A stretch of DNA of 46,432 bases from NCBI GenBank assembly GCA_016874915.1, contig VGSW01000007.1, positions 1 to 46,432 on the forward strand, in the 5' to 3' direction. The notes beneath the pieces were generated by a model. That model saw only the letters and a list, made by a program, of their open reading frames with translations, was not told the origin of the DNA and searched no databases. This document shows, piece after piece, positions 24,868-33,277 of this stretch; within the stretch, counting starts at the first letter, position 1, and every line of letters begins with the position of its first letter. Both the position numbers and the translations under genes were made by a program. Origin of the DNA: Deltaproteobacteria bacterium. Its GTDB lineage: Bacteria > Desulfobacterota > Desulfobaccia > Desulfobaccales > 0-14-0-80-60-11.

Positions 24868-26319
24868 ATGATTTTTAACAGAAAACCGAAAACAGAAAAC
24901 CGAAAACTGCTTTTAATCAACCCCTGGATTTACGATTTTGCGGCCTATGACTTCTTCGCCCGGCCTTTGGGGCTCCTGTACCTGGCGGGGCTGTTGGAAG
25001 GCCGGGGTTTTCAAGTGCACCTGATGGACTGCCTGGACGCGCCCCAGGCCCGCGCCGGGCCGTATGGGGCCGGCCGCTATCCTAAAGAGATCCTCCCCGC
25101 CCCGGCTCCTCTGACAGGCATTCCCCGGCGCTACGGCCGCTACGGCATCACTGAAAAAGCATTTATTGCCCAACTGTCCCAAGTCCCCCGGCCTTGGGCC
25201 ATCCTGGTCACTTCCCTCATGACCTACTGGTATCCCGGGGTGGCCGCGGCCATCCGGCTGGCCCGGCAGCGCTTTCCCGAGACCCCGGTAATCCTGGGCG
25301 GCATTTACGCCACCCTGTGTCCGGGCCACGCCCGGCGCCACAGTGGCGCGGACCTGGTGCTAACGGGGCCGGGGGAGGATGCCATCCTGGCGGCCTTGCT
25401 ATCCACGGCAACCCTTGCAGGGGGTTGGGAGGGGACTTTGAGGGGAGGGCGGGGGACCCTTACGAAAAATTGTCCCCCGGCCCTCCCCTCAAGCCCACCT
25501 CTCAGAAGTCCCCTGATGAGAGAGGGTCAAAGTGGGGGTGAAAACCTCACCCCCGCTGATCTGAATTCCTTGCCCTATCCGGCTCTCCACCTTCTGAGAC
25601 ACCTGACCTTTATTCCCCTGCTCACCTCCCGGGGCTGTCCTCTGGATTGCGCCTACTGCGCCTCCCGGCTTCTACAACCCCATTATCGGCGCCGGTCGCC
25701 GAAAGCAGTGGCGGAAGAACTGCAGTATTGGCAGGCGCGTCTGAACTTGCAAGATGCGGCTTTTTACGACGACGCCTTGTTGGTCCAAGCCAAAGACCAT
25801 TTCCTGCCCCTCCTGGAGGAATTGGCCCGGCGGGGGCTGCACTTCCGCTTCCATACTCCCAACGGCCTCCACGCCCGGTTTATTAATAAAGAAGTGGCCT
25901 TATGGCTGAAGCGGGCCAACTTTCGGACCCTGCGCCTGGGGGTGGAGACTACGGAAGTGGGCGGCGCCCGGCTGGATAAGAAGCTGGCCGCGGGGGAACT
26001 GGAAGCCGCGGTGGCCTGCCTGGGGGAGGCCGGCTTTCGCCGGGAGGAACTGGGGGTTTACCTGCTCCTGGGACTCCCGGACCAGGAGGAGGCGGAGCTG
26101 GCCGAGTCCATCCGGCAGGTTAAGGAACTGGGGGCGACGCCGGTCCTGGCCCAGTATTCCCCCATTCCCGGAACTGCCTTGTGGCCGCGGGCGGTGGCCT
26201 CGTCCCGTTACGACCTGGCCGCGGAACCCCTGTACCACAATAACTCCCTGTTCCCCTGTTGGCCGGAATTTTCCTGGGACCGCGTCACCCGCTTGAAACG
26301 CCTGGCCACGGGGAATTAA
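24868..26319 (+). CDS. B12-binding-domain radical SAM protein (unknown product)
   Basis: A 483-residue radical SAM enzyme. The N-terminal cobalamin-binding-like Rossmann domain contains PLGLLYLAGLLEGRGFQV and VILGGIYATLCPGHA. Next, TSRGCPLDCAYCAS carries the C-x3-C-x2-C cluster motif (about 255-265). The core continues through VETTEVGGARLDKKL and LLLGLPDQEEAEL to a C-terminal QYSPIPGTALW segment. Such proteins modify lipids, cofactors or natural products; the substrate is not predictable. The start region ([13 protein letters not shown]) is encoded by the CCGAAAA simple repeat, and about 45 residues between the two domains come from an inserted palindrome. The frame stays open through both. 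Confidence 0.85.
   Translation: MIFNRKPKTENRKLLLINPWIYDFAAYDFFARPLGLLYLAGLLEGRGFQVHLMDCLDAPQARAGPYGAGRYPKEILPAPAPLTGIPRRYGRYGITEKAFIAQLSQVPRPWAILVTSLMTYWYPGVAAAIRLARQRFPETPVILGGIYATLCPGHARRHSGADLVLTGPGEDAILAALLSTATLAGGWEGTLRGGRGTLTKNCPPALPSSPPLRSPLMREGQSGGENLTPADLNSLPYPALHLLRHLTFIPLLTSRGCPLDCAYCASRLLQPHYRRRSPKAVAEELQYWQARLNLQDAAFYDDALLVQAKDHFLPLLEELARRGLHFRFHTPNGLHARFINKEVALWLKRANFRTLRLGVETTEVGGARLDKKLAAGELEAAVACLGEAGFRREELGVYLLLGLPDQEEAELAESIRQVKELGATPVLAQYSPIPGTALWPRAVASSRYDLAAEPLYHNNSLFPCWPEFSWDRVTRLKRLATGN
25431..25513. repeat. Palindromic element inserted in frame within the radical SAM gene
   Basis: The arms at 25438-25457 and 25472-25492 are reverse complements except for one extra C. 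Outer arms GGGGACTT (25431) and AAGTCCCC (25506) extend the stem. It encodes a low-complexity Gly/Arg/Pro/Ser linker between the B12-binding and radical SAM domains without breaking the frame, in the manner of Rickettsia palindromic elements. A second small hairpin, GGGGGTGA/TCACCCCC, follows just downstream. Confidence 0.8.
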
Positions 26320-26845
26320 AGGGGAAAAGGTTAAAAGGTTAAAAGGGGAAAAGGTTAGAAGGGGAAGAGGGAAAAAGAAATCGATTATTAGCATTTGCTC
26401 CGAAAAGGAAGCCTTGAGTGGGCGCACCAGAGAGAAATCTCCCTAGTTGGAAGTCATCGACTAAAAAAAATAGTGGCACAGGCCTCTGGCCTGTGGGCGC
26501 TGTCTGTTCTCTCAAGCGACTTTCGCACAGGCTGGAAGCCTGTGCCACTCATCCCTTTGTCAGTTTTTTCATTTCAGCGAGAAGCAGACCCTTTAAAAGG
26601 ACTCTTCCGGATTTAAAATAAAATCGAAGAAGGAAAAAAATTGATTTTTTCTATCCTTTTCTTCCAAGATAGTCGATAGGGCAAGCAAGATGACATCCCT
26701 TAATTAATTGCATAACAATATCTTTAAGGCACCCCAAGGAGAAAATAATTCTATCTGCTTTTTGTTAACAGCTAACAGCCAGCAGCCAACCCGCTGCTGA
26801 CCCGCTGGCCAGCGGCAATTGACCACTCAATAAGAAGGAGGTCAA
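26320..26845. other. Gene-free stretch with simple repeats and a REP-like palindrome
   Basis: It begins with a GGGGAAAAGGTTAAAAGG tract (26320-26368). A palindrome at 26472-26549 has arms AGTGGCACAGGC and GCCTGTGCCACT. The rest is AT-rich with a short AACAGC-type repeat, ending in a good AGAAGGAGG site for the next gene. The same CACAGGCTxxxAGCCTGTG motif recurs at 35648-35669. Confidence 0.7.
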
Positions 26846-27559
26846 ATGGGCACTTCCGCGGCCCGGCGGGGCCCCCTAGGACCCCGGTGGAGCCTGGCAA
26901 GGCGGACGGCCACCCGCTATCTGGCGGGAGAGGCCTCCAGTATCCCGGCCGCCCGGGAGTTGGCGGCCCGGTATGTGGCGGCTTTGGAGGAAACCGCGGC
27001 CCAAGAGGGCCGGGACCTGTTGGGGACTTTCCGCCTGACCCGCAGGACCGCGCAAAATCTGGGAGAATTTATGGAACAGGTGCGCTCCGGGGGATGGGAG
27101 ATGGCCCTGGCGAAAAAAGGGCTTTCCGGGATGGAGGCGGGGGAGGGCGCGATTTCCCTGACTGCCGCGGTATTGGGCGGCGCGGATGGGTCTCTGGAAG
27201 CCGCGGTGGCTCGCACCGCCCTGGCCCAGGTGTTAGGCGAAGGCTTTCCGGGCCCCGCTCATAAAGAACCCCGCGCGGCCCAGGACGGAGTGCGCCGGTT
27301 TCTGGCTGCGGCCCTTTATCTGCGCCTGGCTCTGGATTTGGGGGAGACCCTGGAAGCGGCCAGCCGGGACGCGTCTCGACTGCGGCAGGGTATGGAAACC
27401 CTTAAGACATGGGTGGAGCAGGCCGCGGCCCAGGTTCCCGTCCCGCCCATGCCTCCGGCCTCCCCATGGCAGGGTTTGGCCGGCTGGGCCTGGATTACCC
27501 GGGTTCTAGAAGGACTGGTGGCAGGGGTTAGAGGTCAAGGAATAGGGAATAGGGAATAG
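26846..27559 (+). CDS. Hypothetical protein with MGTS start
   Basis: I do not recognise this 237-residue protein with confidence. It starts MGTSAARRGPLGPRWSLARR and continues as an alanine-rich helical protein with few cysteines and no membrane segment. A strong AAGGAGG site precedes the ATG, so it is expressed as a real gene. Proteins opening MGTS followed by a short basic Pro/Trp-containing stretch occur in accessory regions near ATPases, and some defence-system subunits start this way; this is a recollection, not a match. The last residues (GQGIGNRE) are encoded by an AATAGGG simple-repeat tract. It stands alone on the plus strand. Confidence 0.65.
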   Translation: MGTSAARRGPLGPRWSLARRTATRYLAGEASSIPAARELAARYVAALEETAAQEGRDLLGTFRLTRRTAQNLGEFMEQVRSGGWEMALAKKGLSGMEAGEGAISLTAAVLGGADGSLEAAVARTALAQVLGEGFPGPAHKEPRAAQDGVRRFLAAALYLRLALDLGETLEAASRDASRLRQGMETLKTWVEQAAAQVPVPPMPPASPWQGLAGWAWITRVLEGLVAGVRGQGIGNRE

Positions 27560-27673
27560 GCGCCAGAGGTCTGTATACGGGGAGATAAGCGTTGGAGGCA
27601 AGGTGAGGCAGTTTAAGCCAAAAAACAGCAAACAGCAAACAGAGGACAGAAAACGGAAAACGGAAATTCAAAC

Positions 27674-28744
27674 TTAACGTCCCCGCAGTCTCCTCCAACC
27701 CCACAGCCCGGCGATCCCGGTGGCGAAGAGCAGACAGGCGGCCGGCACCGGGACCAGGCCGGCTTCCCCGGCCATCCAGGCCACCGCACCGCGGGTCATC
27801 TCTTCCGCATAGTCGAAGTCAATGTATTCCAGGCCGCCGTAAAGATTGGGGAGGCCGTTGGAGTCCAGATAAAAATCAGTGCTTTGGTGATAATAGGGAT
27901 TCCGGGGGGTGTTGGAGGGGGTCAGCTCCTCTATGACCAGGACCGCGGGGTAGCCCTCATCGGCAAAAGAATTGTGGTCGCTGCCCCAGACGTTGGGGCG
28001 CGGATTGGGGGTCAAAGGGGTATAGTCAGCATAAACCAGGGCCAACTCGTTCATTAAGGGCGTGGAGTTGGCGTCATAGCCCCGGCAGATCTCCACCCGG
28101 TTGTTTTGGACATGGTTATAAACGATCATGTCCAGGGAAATCATGCCCTGGATGTTGTCGCCGCGGCTCTTGGCCGCGCTGGCGTACACACTGCTCCCCC
28201 ACAGCCCCTTTTCCTCCAGGTCAAAGGCGATGAACACCAGGGTGGCATTAAAGGCATAGCGGCTTAAGACCCGGGCGGCCTCCAGGACCCCGGCCACGCC
28301 GCTGGCATTATCGCTGACCCCGGGATTATTAACCGCGTCGTAATGGGCCCCCAACACGTATTGTTGGGTATTGCCGGGGTCGCGGCCCGGGAGCACCCCC
28401 ACGATATTGCGCCCCGGGTATCCGTAATAGGTGAAATTCTGGTAGGACACCGCGCCGCCATAAGGAGTAAGGAGGGCGCTCAGATGGTTGTAAATGGTGG
28501 TTCGGGCCGCCAGCAGGTGAGGCTGGGGGGTGGTGCCGCTCCAGCCCCGCTGGTCGCCATAATTTACCGGGAGGGACCCCAGGAAGTCTTGGAAGCTGTC
28601 TATTGCCGGAGTGGAATTGGCCCCCTGGACCTGATTGGCGATGGCCGCGATTTCCGGCACCGGCGCGGCCGGCCCCATCACCGGCAACGCGGCCAGGATT
28701 AGGGCCAGGACTAACCCCCGGAAGGTGACTTTTAAGCGAGGCAT
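27674..28744 (-). CDS. Secreted M28-family aminopeptidase with PEP-CTERM-like tail
   Basis: A zinc peptidase of 356 residues with a signal peptide. Metal ligands appear in LGAHYDAVNNPGVSDNASGV (His, Asp), the catalytic Glu pair in FIAFDLEEKGLWGS, and a further ligand in VWGSDHNSFADEG. The C-terminus, VPVPAACLLFATGIAGLWGW followed by RRLRGR, has the Pro-rich motif, single membrane helix and arginine-rich end of PEP-CTERM proteins, which exosortase sorts to the surface. No exosortase gene is in the window. The ribosome site is weak. The enzyme core looks complete. Confidence 0.88.
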   Translation of the reverse strand: MPRLKVTFRGLVLALILAALPVMGPAAPVPEIAAIANQVQGANSTPAIDSFQDFLGSLPVNYGDQRGWSGTTPQPHLLAARTTIYNHLSALLTPYGGAVSYQNFTYYGYPGRNIVGVLPGRDPGNTQQYVLGAHYDAVNNPGVSDNASGVAGVLEAARVLSRYAFNATLVFIAFDLEEKGLWGSSVYASAAKSRGDNIQGMISLDMIVYNHVQNNRVEICRGYDANSTPLMNELALVYADYTPLTPNPRPNVWGSDHNSFADEGYPAVLVIEELTPSNTPRNPYYHQSTDFYLDSNGLPNLYGGLEYIDFDYAEEMTRGAVAWMAGEAGLVPVPAACLLFATGIAGLWGWRRLRGR

Positions 28745-28835
28745 CTCGTTAAATCAGGTTTAGGTGCTGATATTGAGCCAGTAGCTATCTTAGGGGAAGT
28801 CGGAAGCTTTGTCAAAATCAAATCAAGAACTTTAA

Positions 28836-28955
28836 AGCTGGGCCGGGGATTCCGACAAAGTCTGGGACGCGGGCTGCGATGATTACGACACCAAACCCAT
28901 CGACCTGGAGCGGCTGTTGGGAAAAATCCAGGCCCAACTGGAAAAGATGGCCTAG
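28836..28955 (+). pseudogene. C-terminal remnant of a response-regulator receiver domain
   Basis: A 39-codon frame ends VWDAGCDDYDTKPIDLERLL plus a short amphipathic helix and stop at 28953-28955. The AGCDDYxxKPI-x-x-x-x-L pattern is the last part of CheY-like receivers, with the conserved Lys-Pro. Everything upstream, including the phosphorylated Asp, is missing and a stop lies at 28833. It is therefore a decayed fragment, perhaps left when the accessory genes around it were inserted. Confidence 0.7.
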
Positions 28956-29042
28956 TTTTAAGGGCGCTTAAGGTCTAAAATTAATTGTGTGGTTGTGCTA
29001 TAAGAAAGATTGTGCCTCTATAGATTCAGAAGGTGGGCGTCG

Positions 29043-32000
29043 GTGACCGTTCCTTTCAAAGCTTATATCCTGTCCCTGCAAGCCGCGGTAACGGCCAAAG
29101 ACGCCACGGAGCACACTCACCGGCCCGCCTTGAAAACCCTCCTGGAATCCCTGGAAGACGGCATCCGGGCCACCAACGAGCCACGGCCCGAGGTGACCGC
29201 CTGCGGCAAGCCGGATATGAGCGTGTCCCGGGGGGCGGCGCCCGTGGGCCACGTGGAAACCAAGGACATCGGCAAGAATCTGGACCCCGAGGAAAAAAGC
29301 GAACAGATCAAACGCTATCTCAAGGGCCTGCCCAACTTCATTCTTACCAATTATCTTGAGTTTAGATGGTATGTTAACGGGGAAAGACGGGCCAGAGCGG
29401 TCTTGGGCCGCCCGGACCAGGACGGCAAGATCATGGCTCGAAAAGAGGACGTGGCCGCGGTGGGGCAACTCCTGGGACAATTCCTGGCCCACCAGACGCC
29501 CACCCTCGGCACCGCCAGGGACTTGGCCCTGAGAATGGCGGGGTTGGCCCACCTCATCCGAATCGCCGCCTTGCAGACCCTTAACCAAGAACTGGAGACG
29601 GGCACCCTCAAGGGATGGCAGGCCACCTTTGAAAAGACCTTGCTTCCCAATCTCACCGCGGCGGAATTTGCCGACATGTACGCCCAAACCCTGGCCTACG
29701 GCCTCTTTGCCGCCAAGGTGACGGTGGGCACCGGGGTAAATCTGAGCCGGGAAACCGCCGCCGGGTTGCTACCCCCCACCAACCCTTTGCTTCGCAAGCT
29801 GTTTCACCACCTGGCCGGGCTGGAAGTCCCCGACGCCGTGGCCTGGGCGGAGGACGACATGGTGAACCTCCTGAACGCCGCGGACATGGAGGCGGTGCTG
29901 GAGGACTTCGGCAAAGGGTCCTTAGAGAAAGACCCGGTAGTCCATTTCTATGAGACCTTCCTGGCCGCCTACGACCCGGAAAAGCGCAAATCCCGCGGGG
30001 TCTATTACACCCCGGAGCCGGTGGTTTCCTATATCGTGCGGGCCATTGACCATCTGCTCAAGGAACGGTTTGGCCGCGCCTGGGGTCTGGCCGATCCCCA
30101 CACCCTGATCCTTGACCCGGCCTGCGGCACCGGCACCTTCCTGCACAGCCTCATGGCTTTGATCCATGACACCTTGTTAGCCAAGGGTCAGGGAGGCGGC
30201 TGGAAAGCGTATGTTTCTGACCACCTCCTTCCCCGGATATTCGGTTTTGAGCTGCTCATGGCCCCTTACGCGGTGGCCCACCTCAAGCTGGGCCTGCTTC
30301 TCAAGCAGCGAGGCTATGATTTTCCCCCCGGACGGCGTTTAGGGGTCTTTCTCACCAATACCCTGGATAAAGGGGTCAAGAAAGCCGAAACCCTGCCCCT
30401 GCCCGGATTCATCACCGAAGAAAGCAACGCCGCCGCGGGTATCAAAAAAGAGGAACCCATTGAGGTCATCCTGGGGAATCCCCCTTACGCCGGGCACTCC
30501 GCCAACGCCAGCCGGCGCCGGGAGATCACCCCCGCCGGCGTGAAAACCGGGCTCACCTTCATCGGCCGCTTGATTGAGGACTATAAGCAGGTGGACGGCC
30601 GGCCCTTGGGGGAGAAGAACCCCAAGTGGCTTCAGGATGATTACGTCAAGTTCTTGAGGTGGGGCCAATGGCGGATTACCCGGACGGGCCGGGGCGTCCT
30701 GGCCATGATTACCAACCACGGCTACCTGGACAACCCCACCTTCCGGGGGATGCGCCAGCAGTTAATGCAGACCTTTAATGAAATCTACCTATTGAACCTC
30801 CACGGCAACGCCAAGAAGAAAGAGGTCTGCCCGGATGGTTCCAAAGACGAAAACGTCTTTGACATTCAACAGGGCGTGGCCATCGGCATCTTCGCCAGGA
30901 CTCCCGGCGGCCCTGCCCCCGCCCGGGTTTATTACGCCGACCTGTGGGGGCTAAGGGAAGACAAGTACCATACCCTGAGCGAAATGGAGTTAACTGACAC
31001 TCCCTGGCAGGAGCTTCAACCTGGCCCGCCCTTTTACCTGTTTGTGCCCCAGGCGGTTGATTTAAGGGCGGAGTATGAAAAGGGCTGGCCGATAAACGAG
31101 GTTTTTCCGGTCAACTCCGTGGGGGTTGTTACCGCCCGCGACCATCTGACCATTAAATGGACGCGGGAGGAAATCTGGGAAACCGTGCGAGACTTTGCCA
31201 ACTTATCGGAAGAAGCGGCCCGTGAAAAATATGCATTAGGCCGGGATGTGCGGGAATGGAAGATAAAACTTGCCCAAGAGGACATAAAGAAAAGTGGGCC
31301 TGACCAGGAGCGGGTGGCGCAAATCCTGTACCGGCCTTTTGACATTCGCTATACCTACTATACTGGCCAATCACGAGGTTTCATTTGTAGGCCGAGGTCT
31401 GAGGTTATGGGGCATATGCTGAGGGAAAAGAATTTGGCGCTTATCACCACTCGCCAAACTCGAGATGACTGGGATGCCTTGGTCACGCGATTGATTGTCG
31501 GCCATAAGTCCTTAGCCGCTTTTGATATCAATTATATTTTTCCCTTATATTTAATTCCGGAAAGGAAGAAGTCTAACAATCCAGGGAATAAGAATCAGAA
31601 TTCCTTTCTCTATTTATGTGAACCCGAAGCGCCCTTCGGCAAAAAGCCCAATATTGATTCCAAGATCATAAGAAAGTTGGAGAATTTGCTTGCAATAAGC
31701 TTTAATCCTGACGGTCGGGGCGATCTGGAATCCACTTTCGGGCCGGAAGATGTGTTTTATTACGCTTACGCCGTGCTTCACTCCCCCACATATCGCCAGC
31801 GTTACGCCGAATTTCTCAAGGTGGATTTTCCCCGCCTGCCCTTGACTGGCAACAAGGCCCTGTTTGCCGCCCTGGCGGGACTGGGGGCGGAATTGGTGGG
31901 CCTGCACCTTCTGGAATCCCCGGCCCTGGATAAACTCATTACCCGGTTCCCCGTGGCCGATTCCCAGGTGGTGGAACGGGTTCACTATGACGAGAAGCAC

Positions 32001-32240
32001 CGGCGGGTTTACTTCAACCCAGACCAATACTTTGAGGGCGTGCCCCCGGATGCCTGGGCCTTTCGGGTGGGCGGCTACCAGGTCTTGCACAAGTGGCTGA
32101 AAGACCGCAAGGACCGTGAGTTATCCTTTGATGACCTCCAACGCTACCAGAAAATCGTGGTGGCCCTAACCGAAACCATCCGCCTCATGGCCGCCATTGA
32201 CGCCGCCATTGACGCCCACGGCGGCTGGCCAATTTCTTGA
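29043..32240 (+). CDS. Single-chain restriction-modification enzyme (N6-adenine methylase with PD-(D/E)xK nuclease domain)
   Basis: A 1065-residue fused defence enzyme. Near the N-terminus, KPDMSVSRG...VGHVETKDIG supplies a PD-(D/E)xK-like nuclease site (Asp, then ExK). A helical linker leads to the methylase: RGVYYTPEPVVSYIVRAID, then motif I LDPACGTGTFLHSL and motif IV NPPYAG. The C-terminal third resembles the type ISP specificity domain (INYIFPLYL, YAYAVLHSPTYRQRY). No helicase motifs are present, so it resembles a type IIG-style enzyme more than LlaGI-like type ISP enzymes. I chose GTG 29043 because an AAGGTGG site precedes it; the upstream TTG is less likely. Such enzymes work alone, cutting and methylating one asymmetric site. 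Confidence 0.88.
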   Translation: MTVPFKAYILSLQAAVTAKDATEHTHRPALKTLLESLEDGIRATNEPRPEVTACGKPDMSVSRGAAPVGHVETKDIGKNLDPEEKSEQIKRYLKGLPNFILTNYLEFRWYVNGERRARAVLGRPDQDGKIMARKEDVAAVGQLLGQFLAHQTPTLGTARDLALRMAGLAHLIRIAALQTLNQELETGTLKGWQATFEKTLLPNLTAAEFADMYAQTLAYGLFAAKVTVGTGVNLSRETAAGLLPPTNPLLRKLFHHLAGLEVPDAVAWAEDDMVNLLNAADMEAVLEDFGKGSLEKDPVVHFYETFLAAYDPEKRKSRGVYYTPEPVVSYIVRAIDHLLKERFGRAWGLADPHTLILDPACGTGTFLHSLMALIHDTLLAKGQGGGWKAYVSDHLLPRIFGFELLMAPYAVAHLKLGLLLKQRGYDFPPGRRLGVFLTNTLDKGVKKAETLPLPGFITEESNAAAGIKKEEPIEVILGNPPYAGHSANASRRREITPAGVKTGLTFIGRLIEDYKQVDGRPLGEKNPKWLQDDYVKFLRWGQWRITRTGRGVLAMITNHGYLDNPTFRGMRQQLMQTFNEIYLLNLHGNAKKKEVCPDGSKDENVFDIQQGVAIGIFARTPGGPAPARVYYADLWGLREDKYHTLSEMELTDTPWQELQPGPPFYLFVPQAVDLRAEYEKGWPINEVFPVNSVGVVTARDHLTIKWTREEIWETVRDFANLSEEAAREKYALGRDVREWKIKLAQEDIKKSGPDQERVAQILYRPFDIRYTYYTGQSRGFICRPRSEVMGHMLREKNLALITTRQTRDDWDALVTRLIVGHKSLAAFDINYIFPLYLIPERKKSNNPGNKNQNSFLYLCEPEAPFGKKPNIDSKIIRKLENLLAISFNPDGRGDLESTFGPEDVFYYAYAVLHSPTYRQRYAEFLKVDFPRLPLTGNKALFAALAGLGAELVGLHLLESPALDKLITRFPVADSQVVERVHYDEKHRRVYFNPDQYFEGVPPDAWAFRVGGYQVLHKWLKDRKDRELSFDDLQRYQKIVVALTETIRLMAAIDAAIDAHGGWPIS

Positions 32241-32284
32241 TAATCTTTTTTCTTTTCAACCGAAAACCGAAAACTGTATTAAAC

Positions 32285-32361
32285 TGGTCGGGGCGCCCGG
32301 ATTTGAACCGAGGACCTCCTGCGCCCAAGGCAGGCGCGCTTCCAGGCTGCGCTACGCCCCG
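32285..32361 (-). tRNA. tRNA-Pro (anticodon TGG)
   Basis: On the minus strand the acceptor stem CGGGGCG pairs with CGCCCCG, the D arm is GCGC/GCGC, and the anticodon arm CCTGC-CTTGGGC-GCAGG carries TGG. The T loop is TTCAAAT, the discriminator is A and CCA is encoded. It lies between the convergent ends of the restriction-modification gene and rdgB. tRNA genes are common integration sites, so the adjacency to an accessory gene is notable. Confidence 0.95.
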
Positions 32362-32375
32362 TTGGAAAGACGGTT

Positions 32376-33014
32376 TTAGGTTTTCGGTTTTCGGTTTTCG
32401 GTGATTAAGGAAATGAGCAACTCCTTCAAGGCCGCCAGGGCCCGGGCCCGGTGGCTGATGCGATTTTTCACCTCCGGCGGCAACTCCGCCATGGTCTGCT
32501 CAAACTCCGGCGTCCAGAAGACCGGGTCATAGCCGAAGCCCTGGCTGCCCTTGGGCTCCAACGCGATAATCCCGGTGCACTCCCCCCGGGCGGTATAGAG
32601 GCGGCCGTCGGGGAAGGCCAGGGCGATTTCGCACACGAACCGGGCCTGGCGCCGCTCCCAGGGAATCCCCGCCAGCTCTTTCAGGAGCTTCCCCCAGTTG
32701 TCCGCGTCCGTGGGGGGCGCCGGCCGGGTAAGGTCCGCGGCGTAGCGGGCCGATAAGACCCCGGGGCGGCCCTCTAGGGCCGCCACTTCCAACCCCGAAT
32801 CATCCGCCAGGGCCGGAAGTTTGGTGAGCCGGGCCACTTCTTGGGCCTTGGCCCGGGCGTTGTCCCGGAAGGTGGCCCCTTTTTCGGGGATCTCCGGGAT
32901 TTCCGGAAAGTCCGCCAGGCTCAAGAGCCGGACCTCCAGGTCCCGGAGCAGGGCCTGAAGCTCGCGGACCTTGCCGGGGTTGTGGGTGGCCATCACCAGG
33001 GTAAGGGGAGGCAT
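32376..33014 (-). CDS. rdgB: Non-canonical purine NTP pyrophosphatase (RdgB/HAM1)
   Basis: RdgB hydrolyses ITP, dITP and XTP to keep them out of nucleic acids. The 212-residue product has the start VMATHNPGKVRELQALL, then TFRDNARAKA, ALADDSGLEVAALEGRPGVLSARYA, SQGFGYDPVFW and the C-terminal SHRARAL motif, all family signatures. The last seven residues (ENRKPKT) are encoded by the CCGAAAA simple repeat, so the natural end has been extended by a repeat tract. It overlaps the end of a truncated rph, keeping the usual rph-rdgB order. Confidence 0.96.
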   Translation of the reverse strand: MPPLTLVMATHNPGKVRELQALLRDLEVRLLSLADFPEIPEIPEKGATFRDNARAKAQEVARLTKLPALADDSGLEVAALEGRPGVLSARYAADLTRPAPPTDADNWGKLLKELAGIPWERRQARFVCEIALAFPDGRLYTARGECTGIIALEPKGSQGFGYDPVFWTPEFEQTMAELPPEVKNRISHRARALAALKELLISLITENRKPKT

Positions 33015-33187
33015 GGGGTTAGGACCGCTTCCTGAATGGCGCAGAGCTCTTTAATTCCTTTGAGGGCCAACTCCACCAGGTCCTTAGTCTGCCCCGGGGG
33101 AAAAGGCCCGCGTTCGCCGGTGGCCTGGACCTCGATGAGTTGGCCCCGGCCGGTGGCCACCACATTGGAGAAGGTTAAAAGGTTCAA
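32993..33187 (-). pseudogene. rph: Truncated RNase PH (C-terminal fragment only)
   Basis: The frame encodes NVVATGRGQLIEVQATGER, then a helix ending IKELCAIQEAVL, which is the characteristic C-terminal 50 residues of RNase PH, a 3' tRNA-trimming phosphorolytic exonuclease. The remaining 180 or so residues are absent. Upstream, the frame runs directly into a GGTTCAAA simple-repeat tract (33177-33226), where an accidental start MNLLTFS is made. The fragment overlaps the rdgB start by 22 bases, as intact rph-rdgB pairs often do, so the deletion removed only the 5' part of rph. Confidence 0.85.
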
Positions 33188-33226
33188 AGGTTCAAAGGTT
33201 CAAAGGTTAAGAGGGTAAAAGGAAAA
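33177..33226. repeat. AAAAGGTTCAAAGG simple-repeat tract at the rph break
   Basis: Four or five copies of GGTTCAAA/GGTTAAAA run from 33177 to 33226 and are answered by a complementary TTTAACCATTTAACC tract at 33240-33275, so the two could pair. This tract replaces the missing 5' part of rph. Confidence 0.75.
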
Positions 33227-33277
33227 AAAAGCCTTTTTCAAACCATTTAACCATTTAACCTTTTCCCCTTTTAACCC

